Assembly (NCBI GenBank): GCA_021775875.1
Contig: JAJFHA010000003.1
Coordinates: 1-64,000 of the forward strand
Direction of reading: 5' to 3'
Length of the DNA: 64,000 nucleotides
Source of the DNA: Hyphomicrobiales bacterium
Lineage (GTDB): Bacteria; Pseudomonadota; Alphaproteobacteria; Rhizobiales; NORP267
The number at the start of each line of letters is the position of its first letter. Within the stretch, counting starts at the first letter, position 1. The notes beneath the pieces were generated by a model. That model did no database searches. It was not told where the DNA came from and was given only the letters and a program-made list of their open reading frames with translations. Both the position numbers and the translations under genes were made by a program. Below, one piece after another: positions 8,576-16,429 of the stretch.

Positions 8576-9214
8576 ATGTCTGACAAATGGTCAATCAAAA
8601 GTCACACCTTTGGAAATTGCAACTGTGCATCAAACTGTGGGTGTCAATTCAATTTGCCATCGACAAACGGGTTTTGTCAGTTCGTGGAAGCAGGCCACCT
8701 GGAAGAAGGGCATTTCAACGGTGTTTCACTTGCCGGCCTGAATTGGGCCTTCATGATAATCTGGCCCGGCGAAATTGCCGAGGGTAATGGTCGTGAGCTG
8801 ATTATCATTGACGAACGAGGTGATGATGAGCAGCGTGAGGCCCTTCGTAAAATTATGCTCGGTGAGGTTGGAGAACCTGGGTCAAACCATTTTTCCGTCT
8901 TCAACAGCACATGCAGCGAGGTCCTCGAACCGGTATTTGCACCCATTAATTTTGAAATTGATATTGATGGACGAACCGCCAGTCTGGAAGTTCCTGGAAT
9001 GATCAAGGCCTCCGGAGTTCCCATCGTCAACGCATTCGACGGAGAACCATTTCATATAGGGATCGGCCGCCCTTCAGGTAGCTTTGAATTTACATACGCT
9101 GAAATTGGCGCCGGAACGGCCTCAGTTACCGGAGACCTCCCAATGGAACTCGACGGAACCTACGCTCAGTACTGTATCCACCATTATGATCAGGACGGGC
9201 TTGTCGCTGCCTGA
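8576..9214 (+). CDS. DUF1326 domain-containing protein
   Basis: A 212-aa soluble protein of the DUF1326 family. The N-terminus carries the family hallmark cysteine cluster GNCNCASNCGCQF (residues 13-25), which suggests metal binding, followed by beta-rich sequence including VPGMIKASGVPIVNAFDG. Members are commonly encoded next to DUF2182 membrane proteins, as here, with only 8 bases between the genes. The function is not established; a role in metal handling is inferred from the cysteines and the partner. The ATG at 8576 has AGGGAGA upstream and is preferred to an in-frame TTG at 8540. Confidence 0.9.
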   Translation: MSDKWSIKSHTFGNCNCASNCGCQFNLPSTNGFCQFVEAGHLEEGHFNGVSLAGLNWAFMIIWPGEIAEGNGRELIIIDERGDDEQREALRKIMLGEVGEPGSNHFSVFNSTCSEVLEPVFAPINFEIDIDGRTASLEVPGMIKASGVPIVNAFDGEPFHIGIGRPSGSFEFTYAEIGAGTASVTGDLPMELDGTYAQYCIHHYDQDGLVAA

Positions 9215-9222
9215 TACAGCTA

Positions 9223-10005
9223 ATGGGTTCAGGACGACATAAGCCCGGCAGCTTGGCCCGGCGCGATTTGTTCGTGCTTTTCTCTGCATTGATAATGTTA
9301 GTGATTGTCTGCTGGTGGTACTTGGTTACCATATCTCGTAACATGGACAGCATGGCTTCTTCCATGCCCACCATGGGCGTGAAATCCTGGGCTGCATCCG
9401 ACTTTTCCATGATGTTTATCATGTGGACCATCATGATGATCGCCATGATGGTTCCAACTGCGATGCGCAGCATTCTGATTTTTTCCAAAATCGCCGGACA
9501 ACGAGTAAAACGTGGCCGTTCCTTCGTGTCGGGTTACTGGTTTGCTGCGGGATATATTGTCATTTGGACAGTCTTCAGCGTTGTGGCAACCGTTCTGCAA
9601 TGGAGCCTCGATCAGGCAGCGCTTCTGTCACCCTGGATGGTGATTTACAGCCCGTTTATTGGAGCAACGATATTTATCATGGCCGGCGCTTGGCAATTGA
9701 CACCGCTTAAGAATGCCTGCCTCAGACACTGCCGTTCCCCACTCGTATTCCTGTCGCAAAATTTCCGCGCTGGAAAATTCGGAGCTGTGCGTCTGGGGGT
9801 TCGACATGGCCTGTATTGCCTTGGTTGCTGCTGGATGTTGATGGGACTGTTGTTCGTCGGTGGCATTATGAACCTGGCCTGGATTTTGGTGATAACAATC
9901 TTCGTGCTTGTTGAGAAGCTTTTGCCAGTCACCTCACGAACATCGCGGATAACCGGAACGCTGATGATGTTGGTGGGCGTAGGTTACCTCGTGTGGTTTG
10001 AATAG
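9223..10005 (+). CDS. DUF2182 integral membrane protein (predicted metal-binding)
   Basis: A 260-aa polytopic inner-membrane protein with about six or seven helices. It has the methionine-rich segment typical of DUF2182 (SMMFIMWTIMMIAMMVPTA near residues 60-80) and a conserved CLRHCRSPL cysteine/histidine loop near residue 165. The family is described as predicted metal-binding, and methionine/cysteine clusters of this kind often bind copper(I). It probably works with the DUF1326 protein encoded 8 bases upstream. A 9-bp inverted repeat follows the stop. Confidence 0.9.
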   Translation: MGSGRHKPGSLARRDLFVLFSALIMLVIVCWWYLVTISRNMDSMASSMPTMGVKSWAASDFSMMFIMWTIMMIAMMVPTAMRSILIFSKIAGQRVKRGRSFVSGYWFAAGYIVIWTVFSVVATVLQWSLDQAALLSPWMVIYSPFIGATIFIMAGAWQLTPLKNACLRHCRSPLVFLSQNFRAGKFGAVRLGVRHGLYCLGCCWMLMGLLFVGGIMNLAWILVITIFVLVEKLLPVTSRTSRITGTLMMLVGVGYLVWFE

Positions 10006-10022
10006 CCCTAGAACTATAGACA

Positions 10023-10049
10023 CCTTGTCTCCTAAAAGATGAGACAAGG
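10023..10049. terminator. Inverted repeat, possible terminator after DUF2182
   Basis: CCTTGTCTC (10023-10031) and GAGACAAGG (10041-10049) form a perfect 9-bp stem with a 9-base loop, 17 bases after the DUF2182 stop. No T-run follows directly, so termination is possible but not certain. Confidence 0.45.
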
Positions 10050-10294
10050 AGATCAATATAGGCAAATTTTTTTCAGCGAGACCATCTATGACTCTCGATT
10101 TCGCACCCCGGTGTAATTGTCATACTTCCTCCAACGCCAATGTTAGATAAACCACAGCCCGGCTAAATCCCACCCGAATTGTCTCAAATCCGTGGAAGAA
10201 AGGCCAGATACAGCGCCGAACCGAAATAGAACTGGAAAAGGAACAGCCCATAATAGTATCATTCTGTAAATCAATCCCATCTGAGGAATTTCAG

Positions 10295-10492
10295 TTGAAG
10301 GAGAAAATCGCAAAATGCCTGAAATATATTGCTGATGCGGCGATGATGGCCGACACCAGTGCGACCGAAGATTGCGAACCGTGGCCACGGGGTGTTGCCG
10401 CTGAAAATGTCGGCGAGTTTTCGTTTGCTCTTGGCCAATTCCGGATTCGCGGCACAGTGCAGGTGATCATCAACCCTGCTGCAATCTACTAA
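10295..10492 (+). CDS. Small hypothetical protein (65 aa)
   Basis: A short frame starting with TTG at 10295, preceded by GAGGA at suitable spacing, and ending just before a strong hairpin (10504-10527). The peptide has a helical N-terminal half (KEKIAKCLKYIADAAMMAD) and a strand-like C-terminal half rich in V, I and F. No family is recognised. Being bracketed by a plausible ribosome site and a terminator argues that it is expressed, but the TTG start and small size keep confidence modest. An ATG at about 10343 would give a shorter product. Confidence 0.4.
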   Translation: MKEKIAKCLKYIADAAMMADTSATEDCEPWPRGVAAENVGEFSFALGQFRIRGTVQVIINPAAIY

Positions 10493-10503
10493 TACAAAGC
10501 AGA

Positions 10504-10533
10504 GGTTGGATTGCATCCGATCCAACCCCGTTT
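10504..10533 (+). terminator. Rho-independent-type terminator
   Basis: GGTTGGAT (10504-10511) pairs with ATCCAACC (10520-10527) around an 8-base loop, and CCGTTTT follows. It closes the small ORF upstream and separates it from the amidase. Confidence 0.6.
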
Positions 10534-10566
10534 TACAGATTTTATAAATACTTCAGGGAGTTTTCC

Positions 10567-12015
10567 ATGAATCTCAGCGAATATGCAGGCTTTGATGCCC
10601 TTGGCTTGGCGGCGCTCGTCAAAAACGGTGATGTGACCCCCAAAGAACTTGCCGAGACGGCGAAGGCAGCGATTGACGCTATCGACGGTGAAGTTGGCGC
10701 GGTGGTGGAAACTTACGATGACAGGATCGCTGGCCTCGATGAGGCGGCCTGTGGCGACGGCCCGTTTCGCGGCGTCCCATTCCTCATCAAAGATGTATTC
10801 GGTCACGAAAAGGGGCGCCTCATCGAATTCGGCTCACGGCTTTGCCAGGGCATGACGGTCGATCAGGACACCCATTTCGCCGAGCTGCTGCGGGCATCTG
10901 GCGTTAACATTCTCGGGCGCTCCAACGCACCGGAATATTCCATGGCCGGCACCGCTGAAAATGCGATTTACGGCAACACCTCGACGCCCTGGAAAAAAGG
11001 CTATTCGGCGGGCGGCTCCACCGGCGGAGGTGCGGCCGCTGTGGTCGCGGGCATCGTCCCCATCGCCCATGGCACCGATATCGCTGGCTCGATCCGCATC
11101 CCGGCAAGTTATTGTGGCGGTGTCGGGCTGAAGCCTTCGCGCGGGCGCATGTCGTTTGGCCCCGGCATTGATGAACACGGCTTTGGCCTCGCCGCTACCC
11201 TGGTCCAGACCAAGACCGTGCGCGATGCCGCTGCCATGCTCGATTGCCTCGCGGTCCCGCAAACCGGCGATCCGTTTCTCATCCCGACCCCGGATGAGCC
11301 TTTCGCTACCTACGCTGGAATACCTGCGAAAAAACTGAAAATCGGCTGGTCGGTGGACACGCTCATGGGCGTACCCGTTGACAGCGAAGTCGCCAAGGCG
11401 GTTGAGGAAACTGCTGCGCTGCTCAGCACTATGGGCCACGATGTGAGCGAAGCCGGACCCGCCTATGATGGCATCGAAGCGGTGCGCAAATTTGCCGATC
11501 TGTGGTTTTTCGGTTTCGACCTGCGGCTCGAAATGTATGCCTCGAAAACCGGTAACAAGATCGGCCTGGATACCCTGGAACCCGTGATCCAGAAAATCTA
11601 CGAATATTCCCTGGGGCTAAAGACAGCTGATTTCTTTGCCGCAACTGGCGCACTGAACACCGCGCGCCGCCAGCTCGCCCGCTTTTACGATCAATACGAC
11701 ATCTGGTTGAGCCCGACAACAGCGACGGTCTCCGTTCCTCACGGAACAATAAACCTTGGACGAACCGACGTGGATATGCGCAATCTGGTCGAAGAAATCC
11801 TCGCCCCACCCTGCCAGTTCACAATACCCCATAATATTATGGGGACGCCGGCCATTTCTTTACCGCTGGCGATGCACTCATCCAACCTCCCGATCGGGAT
11901 CCAACTGGGTGCCCGACCGGCCAAGGAGCATCAATTGATCCAGCTCGCCAGCGCTTTGGAAGAAGCCCTGCCCTGGATCGACCGCATCCCACCACTGCAT
12001 GTGTCTAATGTGTAG
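10567..12015 (+). CDS. Amidase (amidase-signature family)
   Basis: A 482-aa hydrolase of the amidase-signature superfamily, which cleaves carboxamides through a Ser-cisSer-Lys triad. The catalytic lysine is in FLIKDVFG near residue 78, the signature glycine/serine stretch GGSTGGGAAAVVAG lies near residue 155, and the nucleophile is in GTDIAGSIRIPA near residue 178. Length and motifs are complete. It may hydrolyse small amides or be a GatA paralogue; the lack of GatB/GatC neighbours favours a free-standing amidase. RBS AGGGAG precedes the ATG. It is the last gene of the cassette bounded by scars at 8.0 and 12.1 kb. Confidence 0.92.
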   Translation: MNLSEYAGFDALGLAALVKNGDVTPKELAETAKAAIDAIDGEVGAVVETYDDRIAGLDEAACGDGPFRGVPFLIKDVFGHEKGRLIEFGSRLCQGMTVDQDTHFAELLRASGVNILGRSNAPEYSMAGTAENAIYGNTSTPWKKGYSAGGSTGGGAAAVVAGIVPIAHGTDIAGSIRIPASYCGGVGLKPSRGRMSFGPGIDEHGFGLAATLVQTKTVRDAAAMLDCLAVPQTGDPFLIPTPDEPFATYAGIPAKKLKIGWSVDTLMGVPVDSEVAKAVEETAALLSTMGHDVSEAGPAYDGIEAVRKFADLWFFGFDLRLEMYASKTGNKIGLDTLEPVIQKIYEYSLGLKTADFFAATGALNTARRQLARFYDQYDIWLSPTTATVSVPHGTINLGRTDVDMRNLVEEILAPPCQFTIPHNIMGTPAISLPLAMHSSNLPIGIQLGARPAKEHQLIQLASALEEALPWIDRIPPLHVSNV

Positions 12016-12128
12016 CGTTTGTTCGTGGTCAGGGTATTTAAGACTGAAGATTGTCTGATTTAAGAGAGTGTCTGGCTAACATGATTGTTGATATAAAGCA
12101 GCATTTTATCGGCACCACTACATTGTAC

Positions 12129-12257
12129 CGGGCGACCGGATGGAACGGGCGACCGAAAACGGTCCGCTAAGTGAAAAACCGCACAAAAGCCGCCCTTTTT
12201 TTGTCCGTTACACCTCATCATGTAGCAATTGTACAATTACAAAGACAAAATATGATA
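12129..12257. repeat. Attachment-site scar (copy B) with doubled core
   Basis: CGGGCGACCGGA (12129-12140) is followed directly by TGGAACGGGCGACCG (12141-12155), so the tRNA-Gly 3'-end core is present twice. The arm to the right (GTGAAAAACCGCACAAA..., ending ACAATTACAAAGACAAAATATGATAGCGG) closely matches 13339-13457. This marks the left end of the 1.2-kb mini-element. The rest of 12016-12476 has no gene that I can support. Confidence 0.65.
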
Positions 12258-12476
12258 GCGGGATAGTGAAACATCCTATTTGTTCTTAAGTTATTGATAT
12301 TAAACGCCTTAGCGAAGGAAAACCGTACCAAAGAGTGCCAAATAAGCGATTGGTATTCGAAGGACTAGCCCATGCGTATAATTAGTCCGCAAGCGCCAGC
12401 ATGTTCGCTAACTTTAACAAGGTGACGGTGCGGATAACTAAACCCTAAAAATGGATGCGTTGCGTGCTTTGTGACC

Positions 12477-12845
12477 TTAGTGAGAGCGGCACGAGGCAGT
12501 GGTTGTGTCTTCGCGGTCGCCATCATCATAATATATCCGAAGACCTGTATTTCCCCACATGCTATTTATTGTGCCCGGGTACCAATCCCCGGCATTATTA
12601 AAATTGCATTCTACCCGTGAGCCAACATGCCAATCGTACACTCTGACTTGATTTATGGGGCGGGTATCGACATCTCCATCGTCGTATCGAATGGTAATCG
12701 AATTGCCTTTCATCGCAGCTACAACGCCGGGGAAAAAGTAAGCCCCACCTTGCCATCGTGCCAATACCCAGTCACCAATTTCCAAAGCTGAAGCTGGTGA
12801 AGTAATAAAAACCAGCAGCGCTAGGCTTAATATTGATTTTGACAT
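12477..12845 (-). CDS. Secreted protein with two Tudor/SH3-like repeats
   Basis: A 122-aa protein with a clear signal peptide (MSKSILSLALLVFITSPASA, cleaved after ALA/ASA near residue 20). The mature part holds two beta-barrel-like repeats of about 45 residues, each with an aromatic strand, a glycine turn and a YDDGD motif (IRYDDGDVDTRP and IYYDDGDREDT). This is the pattern of Tudor/Agenet-type domains, unusual in an exported bacterial protein. Ligand and role are unknown. It is the only gene in the 1.2-kb segment between scars B and C and so looks like the sole cargo of a mini-element. Confidence 0.75.
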   Translation of the reverse strand: MSKSILSLALLVFITSPASALEIGDWVLARWQGGAYFFPGVVAAMKGNSITIRYDDGDVDTRPINQVRVYDWHVGSRVECNFNNAGDWYPGTINSMWGNTGLRIYYDDGDREDTTTASCRSH

Positions 12846-12995
12846 GAATAATAACCCCTTTTGCTGCCAATTCCTGATCGGCCCCGATTGATTGGTCCAG
12901 TATGAATGTTAGTTCATGATTGGTGGCGGGAGAGGGAAACGTCCCCATAGTCCCTAAGGCATTGATTTTAAACGCCTCGGTGAATGGCAATGCTA

Positions 12996-13016
12996 CCAAA
13001 AGGTACCAGAGAAAGG
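12996..13016. repeat. 21-base repeat, copy 1
   Basis: CCAAAAGGTACCAGAGAAAGG here is identical to 15075-15095. A weaker relative, including the preceding ATTGATNTTAAACGCCT, occurs at about 12293-12350. The meaning is unknown; the copies sit near element boundaries. Confidence 0.6.
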
Positions 13017-13266
13017 CGCTAAATAATATCGCACGTGATGTTACCCTATCTAGAAGACTAAATCGAGATCAACCCCGATTTGATTTTCGGGCAGGGAATG
13101 GGGCAATATGCGAGCGCGTGTAAATTTCTCTAAACCTTTCCTTTGAACTTTCCGTGTCTTGCGCCGGATGTCTTTCACCGCCCGATCAGCCGCATCAGTA
13201 TGGCGTTCGGATGTATGTCTCATTCTTCACTCCTAGGTGGTGAAGATGAGCAAGGTGGTGAAGATG

Positions 13267-13457
13267 AGCAAAATCGCTAAAAAACCTCTGTTTCCAGCGA
13301 TTTCAATCACTTGCATTGAATTGGAGCGGGCGACCGGAAACGGTCCCGCAAGTGAAAAACCGCACAAACGCTGCTATTTTTTAATCCGTTCCGCCCTATT
13401 ATGTAGCACGTTTATGTAGCAAATGAACAATTACAAAGAAAAAAATATGGTAGCGGA
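13267..13457. repeat. Attachment-site scar (copy C): left boundary of the 16-kb island
   Basis: Bases 13267-13338 match 29396-29467, the segment between the integrase gene and the tRNA 3' end, over 72 bases; the last 19 (13320-13338) are identical to the tRNA-Gly 3' end and adjoining bases. Bases 13339-13457 match the arm of scar B. The interval therefore joins the int-proximal arm of an earlier element, a core, and the distal arm of the present island. The rest of 12846-13637 holds no supported gene. Confidence 0.75.
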
Positions 13458-13637
13458 GGCATTGTCTGAGGAACTTAAACTAGCCAAATGAACCCCTGTA
13501 ATCGTCGTATATCAGGCAGCCAGATCATGCCTCTCAGTTAGTGCGGCCGCTCGATTAACTTGAAGTCGCAACGATTGCATGCGGCGACAGCCATATGCCA
13601 AACCCATTGCATCACATTTACAGTGTTCTTGGCACCA

Positions 13638-14516
13638 TTAGCCATCGGAACGGCTATGCATATGCTTGGCAATTTCCGCCGCAACGGCCGTGGGGTCGAC
13701 ACCTGACAAAATCTCACCGTTACTCGCGAGTTTGTACATTGCAAATTGGTTCAAAATTGCTTGTTCGATCTCACGGGCAACGTCTTCGCTTGCAGTCGGC
13801 TGCTTGGCATCAACCTTCCAGTGCAAGCCCGTAACTTCATACGCGATCGGCGTATTATAGGCTGTTTCACGAGCACTTGGGGCGCTCGAATAGCCGACCT
13901 TTAGAGCGAGCACCTTCTGTCGGGTGTCTCGCAGAACCAACGTATAGACATACCAGATATCGTGGTCTCCAAATGTTCCGGTGAAGCTCCCTTTGTGCTT
14001 GGGTGCAAGCTTGCTGTTCTTCTGCGCGACCCGTCCTTTGGCAAACTCGTTCTGCGGCAGAGCAAGCCGAACGTCGCGAAGATCGAGTGCCAATAGAGGT
14101 TCAGCGGTAACAGGGGCCAGCTCGACTACCTTGGCCTGCGCTTGAAGATGATGGTGCGGGGTCAGTGGCCCCACCAGTTCAGCAAATACGTTGTCATTCG
14201 AAGTAATTTCCCAAACCGCAACCGGGTGCAGAGAATAGGGAAAGCGGGTGATGTCATCGATTTCGCTCTGGTCGTGCCTGCCGGAAATCACGTAATCTAG
14301 AGTGTTGACCTCAAGATCGGAGACCCGGTAGAGGCCCAGCACGCGCCCCTTAAATTCCTTTTCGGTCGGTTCTCCTTTGGTCCCAACGGTGAAAACCAAA
14401 TCACCTTCAGTCAACACCTTCAGCGCGTGCGAACGCGCGCCCTTGTTGGCAAACATCATTGGCCAAGCCGGGTCTCCGGGGGGGCCCCAGACGTAGGTGA
14501 AAAAAACTTTAGGCAT
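13638..14516 (-). CDS. Predicted EVE/PUA-like plus GIY-YIG (T5orf172-like) protein
   Basis: A 292-aa protein not recognised as a named family. Residues 1-80 look like a PUA/EVE-type barrel (FFTYVWGPP..., then EGDLVFTVGTKGEP and GRVLGLYRVS). Residues about 185-265 fit a divergent GIY-YIG/T5orf172 nuclease: WYVYTLVL for the GIY strand, LKVGYS for the YIG strand, a following Arg and Asn (ARETAYN), and a later glutamate (VAREIEQAIL). EVE or PUA-like readers fused to nucleases are typical of modification-dependent restriction, so this may be a type IV-like defence enzyme; that is inference. It stands alone near the left end of the island. Start ATG at 14514-14516. Confidence 0.55.
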   Translation of the reverse strand: MPKVFFTYVWGPPGDPAWPMMFANKGARSHALKVLTEGDLVFTVGTKGEPTEKEFKGRVLGLYRVSDLEVNTLDYVISGRHDQSEIDDITRFPYSLHPVAVWEITSNDNVFAELVGPLTPHHHLQAQAKVVELAPVTAEPLLALDLRDVRLALPQNEFAKGRVAQKNSKLAPKHKGSFTGTFGDHDIWYVYTLVLRDTRQKVLALKVGYSSAPSARETAYNTPIAYEVTGLHWKVDAKQPTASEDVAREIEQAILNQFAMYKLASNGEILSGVDPTAVAAEIAKHMHSRSDG

Positions 14517-14740
14517 ACCCGATCAGCTAGTCCTCAACATCTCTACATTGTCGCTCGCCTCATATAACAGAGGAACCGCCTCACGATTGTTCTCATTATT
14601 TTGCGTTGATCGTGATATGTTCATGCGACAAAATTGGGCTTGTTGTGGGGCAGTATGTCAAGGACATACTGAACTATCTTTTCATCAAGCGCCTTGTTCA
14701 CCGCAGCTCTAAAGTCGACAATAGTGTTGAGCTTATCCTT

Positions 14741-15055
14741 TCATGCCTCTCGACGCCATGAGAGCTTTGTTCCCTCAGGTTGGTGCCAGTCGAGCGATCG
14801 AACGAGTGCCGTGTGAGCGAATTGCATGCCTTCTTCACCGGCCACATACCTTTGCCAAAAATGGTCGTCAGCGTGCTCTTCGTGTGTTTCAAGGTCCCAG
14901 GTTGTAAACAGCGACTGAACATCGGAGGATAGATCTGTCACTGGTTCACCACCTCGTCCAGTAAATGTGACCTCAGTTATGCGCGCTTTCCAATTTTCTT
15001 TTATCGTTTCACCAGCCTCCTCAACCGAAAGAAGTTCCTCTTTGTCGAAGCGCAA
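14741..15055 (-). CDS. Hypothetical protein (104 aa)
   Basis: An acidic, probably soluble protein with no recognised domain. The start would be TTG at 15053-15055; the frame stays open upstream through the 21-base repeat at 15075-15095 without an ATG, so the N-terminus may have been altered by recombination there. It contains a W/H-rich middle (HEEHADDHFWQRYVAGEEG). It could be a gene fragment. Low confidence that it is expressed as drawn. Confidence 0.35.
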   Translation of the reverse strand: MRFDKEELLSVEEAGETIKENWKARITEVTFTGRGGEPVTDLSSDVQSLFTTWDLETHEEHADDHFWQRYVAGEEGMQFAHTALVRSLDWHQPEGTKLSWRREA

Positions 15056-15074
15056 ATGGATGCCGGCACCTGTG

Positions 15075-15095
15075 CCAAAAGGTACCAGAGAAAGG
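15075..15095. repeat. 21-base repeat, copy 2
   Basis: Identical to 12996-13016. It lies inside the upstream extension of the hypothetical gene ending at 14741. Confidence 0.6.
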
Positions 15096-15250
15096 TACCA
15101 TAAAGACGGTGTGAAAAGTATCGAAGCTCCTAGCAGATCATGCAGTCCATCTATTGGGCACTCAAATTCGATGATAACGGTTCGTCATTCGCATGGCAGG
15201 TTTGATGTGATGAAGGTTGAACCATGTTGAAAGTGTTTGCAAAAGCGCGG

Positions 15251-15766
15251 CTAAACTTTCACTTCTTGATGCCTCATTAATAGCAACAATGTGTGCTGTG
15301 CCCATGTTGCTGTAGGGTCATCTCGGTCACCAGTATCTAAATCCAATAATTCGCAAAATAGGCCTATATGAGCATGGGCATGATGTTTGCTTCCTTGGCC
15401 ATCGCAGGTACACTCGTCCACAATCAGAAAACAGCGGGCATCATGCCCATTCATTATATAACGCATGCTGCGAATACATTCTGCGTTAGCGCGAAGAACT
15501 GAATAGAGGCAATTGTCATTAAATTTTTTAGCCGCATCTGAAAGTAATTCTTTTATAATATGAAAATCTATTCCTTTTGCACCTCCCTCTCTCCAAACAG
15601 AGAGGTTACAATTCCTCAAATGGCTAAGCGCAATCACTTTCGGTCGAATTTGTTTATCTTGGCCTAGATGCACAGGGCTGAATGCACCTCGACAAAGGTT
15701 TTCGTCCATTCCAACAGGGCCAGGCGATACCTCTGGGTCTTGCGAAATGCTTTCTCTGTCACTCAC
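15251..15766 (-). CDS. Hypothetical protein, third gene of the TIGR04255-type operon
   Basis: A 171-aa soluble protein of unknown family. Visible points are a cysteine/histidine-containing stretch (DECTCDGQGSKHHAHAHIG near residue 118) and an otherwise mixed alpha/beta composition. It lies 36 bases downstream of the preceding gene on the same strand and is probably cotranscribed with it. No catalytic motif is evident. The conserved-looking His/Cys patch could bind metal. Confidence 0.6.
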   Translation of the reverse strand: MSDRESISQDPEVSPGPVGMDENLCRGAFSPVHLGQDKQIRPKVIALSHLRNCNLSVWREGGAKGIDFHIIKELLSDAAKKFNDNCLYSVLRANAECIRSMRYIMNGHDARCFLIVDECTCDGQGSKHHAHAHIGLFCELLDLDTGDRDDPTATWAQHTLLLLMRHQEVKV

Positions 15767-15802
15767 GGTAGGCCAATAAATTCAATGATTTGAACCCTAA
15801 AA

Positions 15803-16429
15803 TTATTTTTTAACCAGAGCCTCAATTGCATGTTCCTGAAGGTGACCCAGTATTTGCCTTTCCCGGTCAACATTCACTCGCCATGCAGAATTTTCGCCGT
15901 CTACAAGAGATACTAATGTACCGACTACTCGCTTTGTCCCTCGAAAGGTCAAAGAAAATTCTGACCGCATTTCACGATCATGCCAAAATAAAGATACACC
16001 GCCTTCTTCTTCAATTTCAATGTTGGGTAATCTATACTTTCCAAGTAAGTGTATAATCTTGGCAAAATCTTCCAATGCATTCGGAGATGGAGCACATGTG
16101 TCACCGCCATCCCATCCATCTGTTAGCCTTTTTAAATGATCGAGCTTGGCATCGATCTCGCTTTTTACAGACCTCATAAACGGGCGTCTTTGTATATTCA
16201 GGCAAGTATTTTTTGTATCAATGTAATGCACTTTTTTTGTAGAGTGGGAATAGCACGTATCGTAGAAATCATTCCCAGTTGTACCAAAATCGTGATCTAA
16301 AGCACTAATAATGCCTAATCCAACATGTGGTTCGCTCGTCGTTCCCTGTGGCTTTCTCAACCTATTTATTACTTGGTTGAAAACTGGCGGGGGATAGGTG
16401 TTTTTTTCTTCAACTTCAATGGTGCTCAT
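15803..16429 (-). CDS. Hypothetical protein with WDG-type motif, second gene of operon
   Basis: A 208-aa soluble protein. The centre carries LKRLTDGWDGGDTCAPSPNA (residues about 98-117), a motif seen in many uncharacterised accessory proteins, followed by IEEEGGVSLFWHD and a strand-rich C-terminus. Its start codon overlaps the stop of the upstream TIGR04255-like gene by 4 bases, which indicates translational coupling and joint function. No enzyme activity can be predicted. Codon usage and AT content match the rest of the island rather than the core genes. Confidence 0.65.
   Translation of the reverse strand: MSTIEVEEKNTYPPPVFNQVINRLRKPQGTTSEPHVGLGIISALDHDFGTTGNDFYDTCYSHSTKKVHYIDTKNTCLNIQRRPFMRSVKSEIDAKLDHLKRLTDGWDGGDTCAPSPNALEDFAKIIHLLGKYRLPNIEIEEEGGVSLFWHDREMRSEFSLTFRGTKRVVGTLVSLVDGENSAWRVNVDRERQILGHLQEHAIEALVKK

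Noticed and set aside
12772-12999. 75-codon frame overlapping the Tudor-like gene start
   Set aside because: It overlaps the signal-peptide gene on the same strand and contains the 21-base repeat; no coding evidence.
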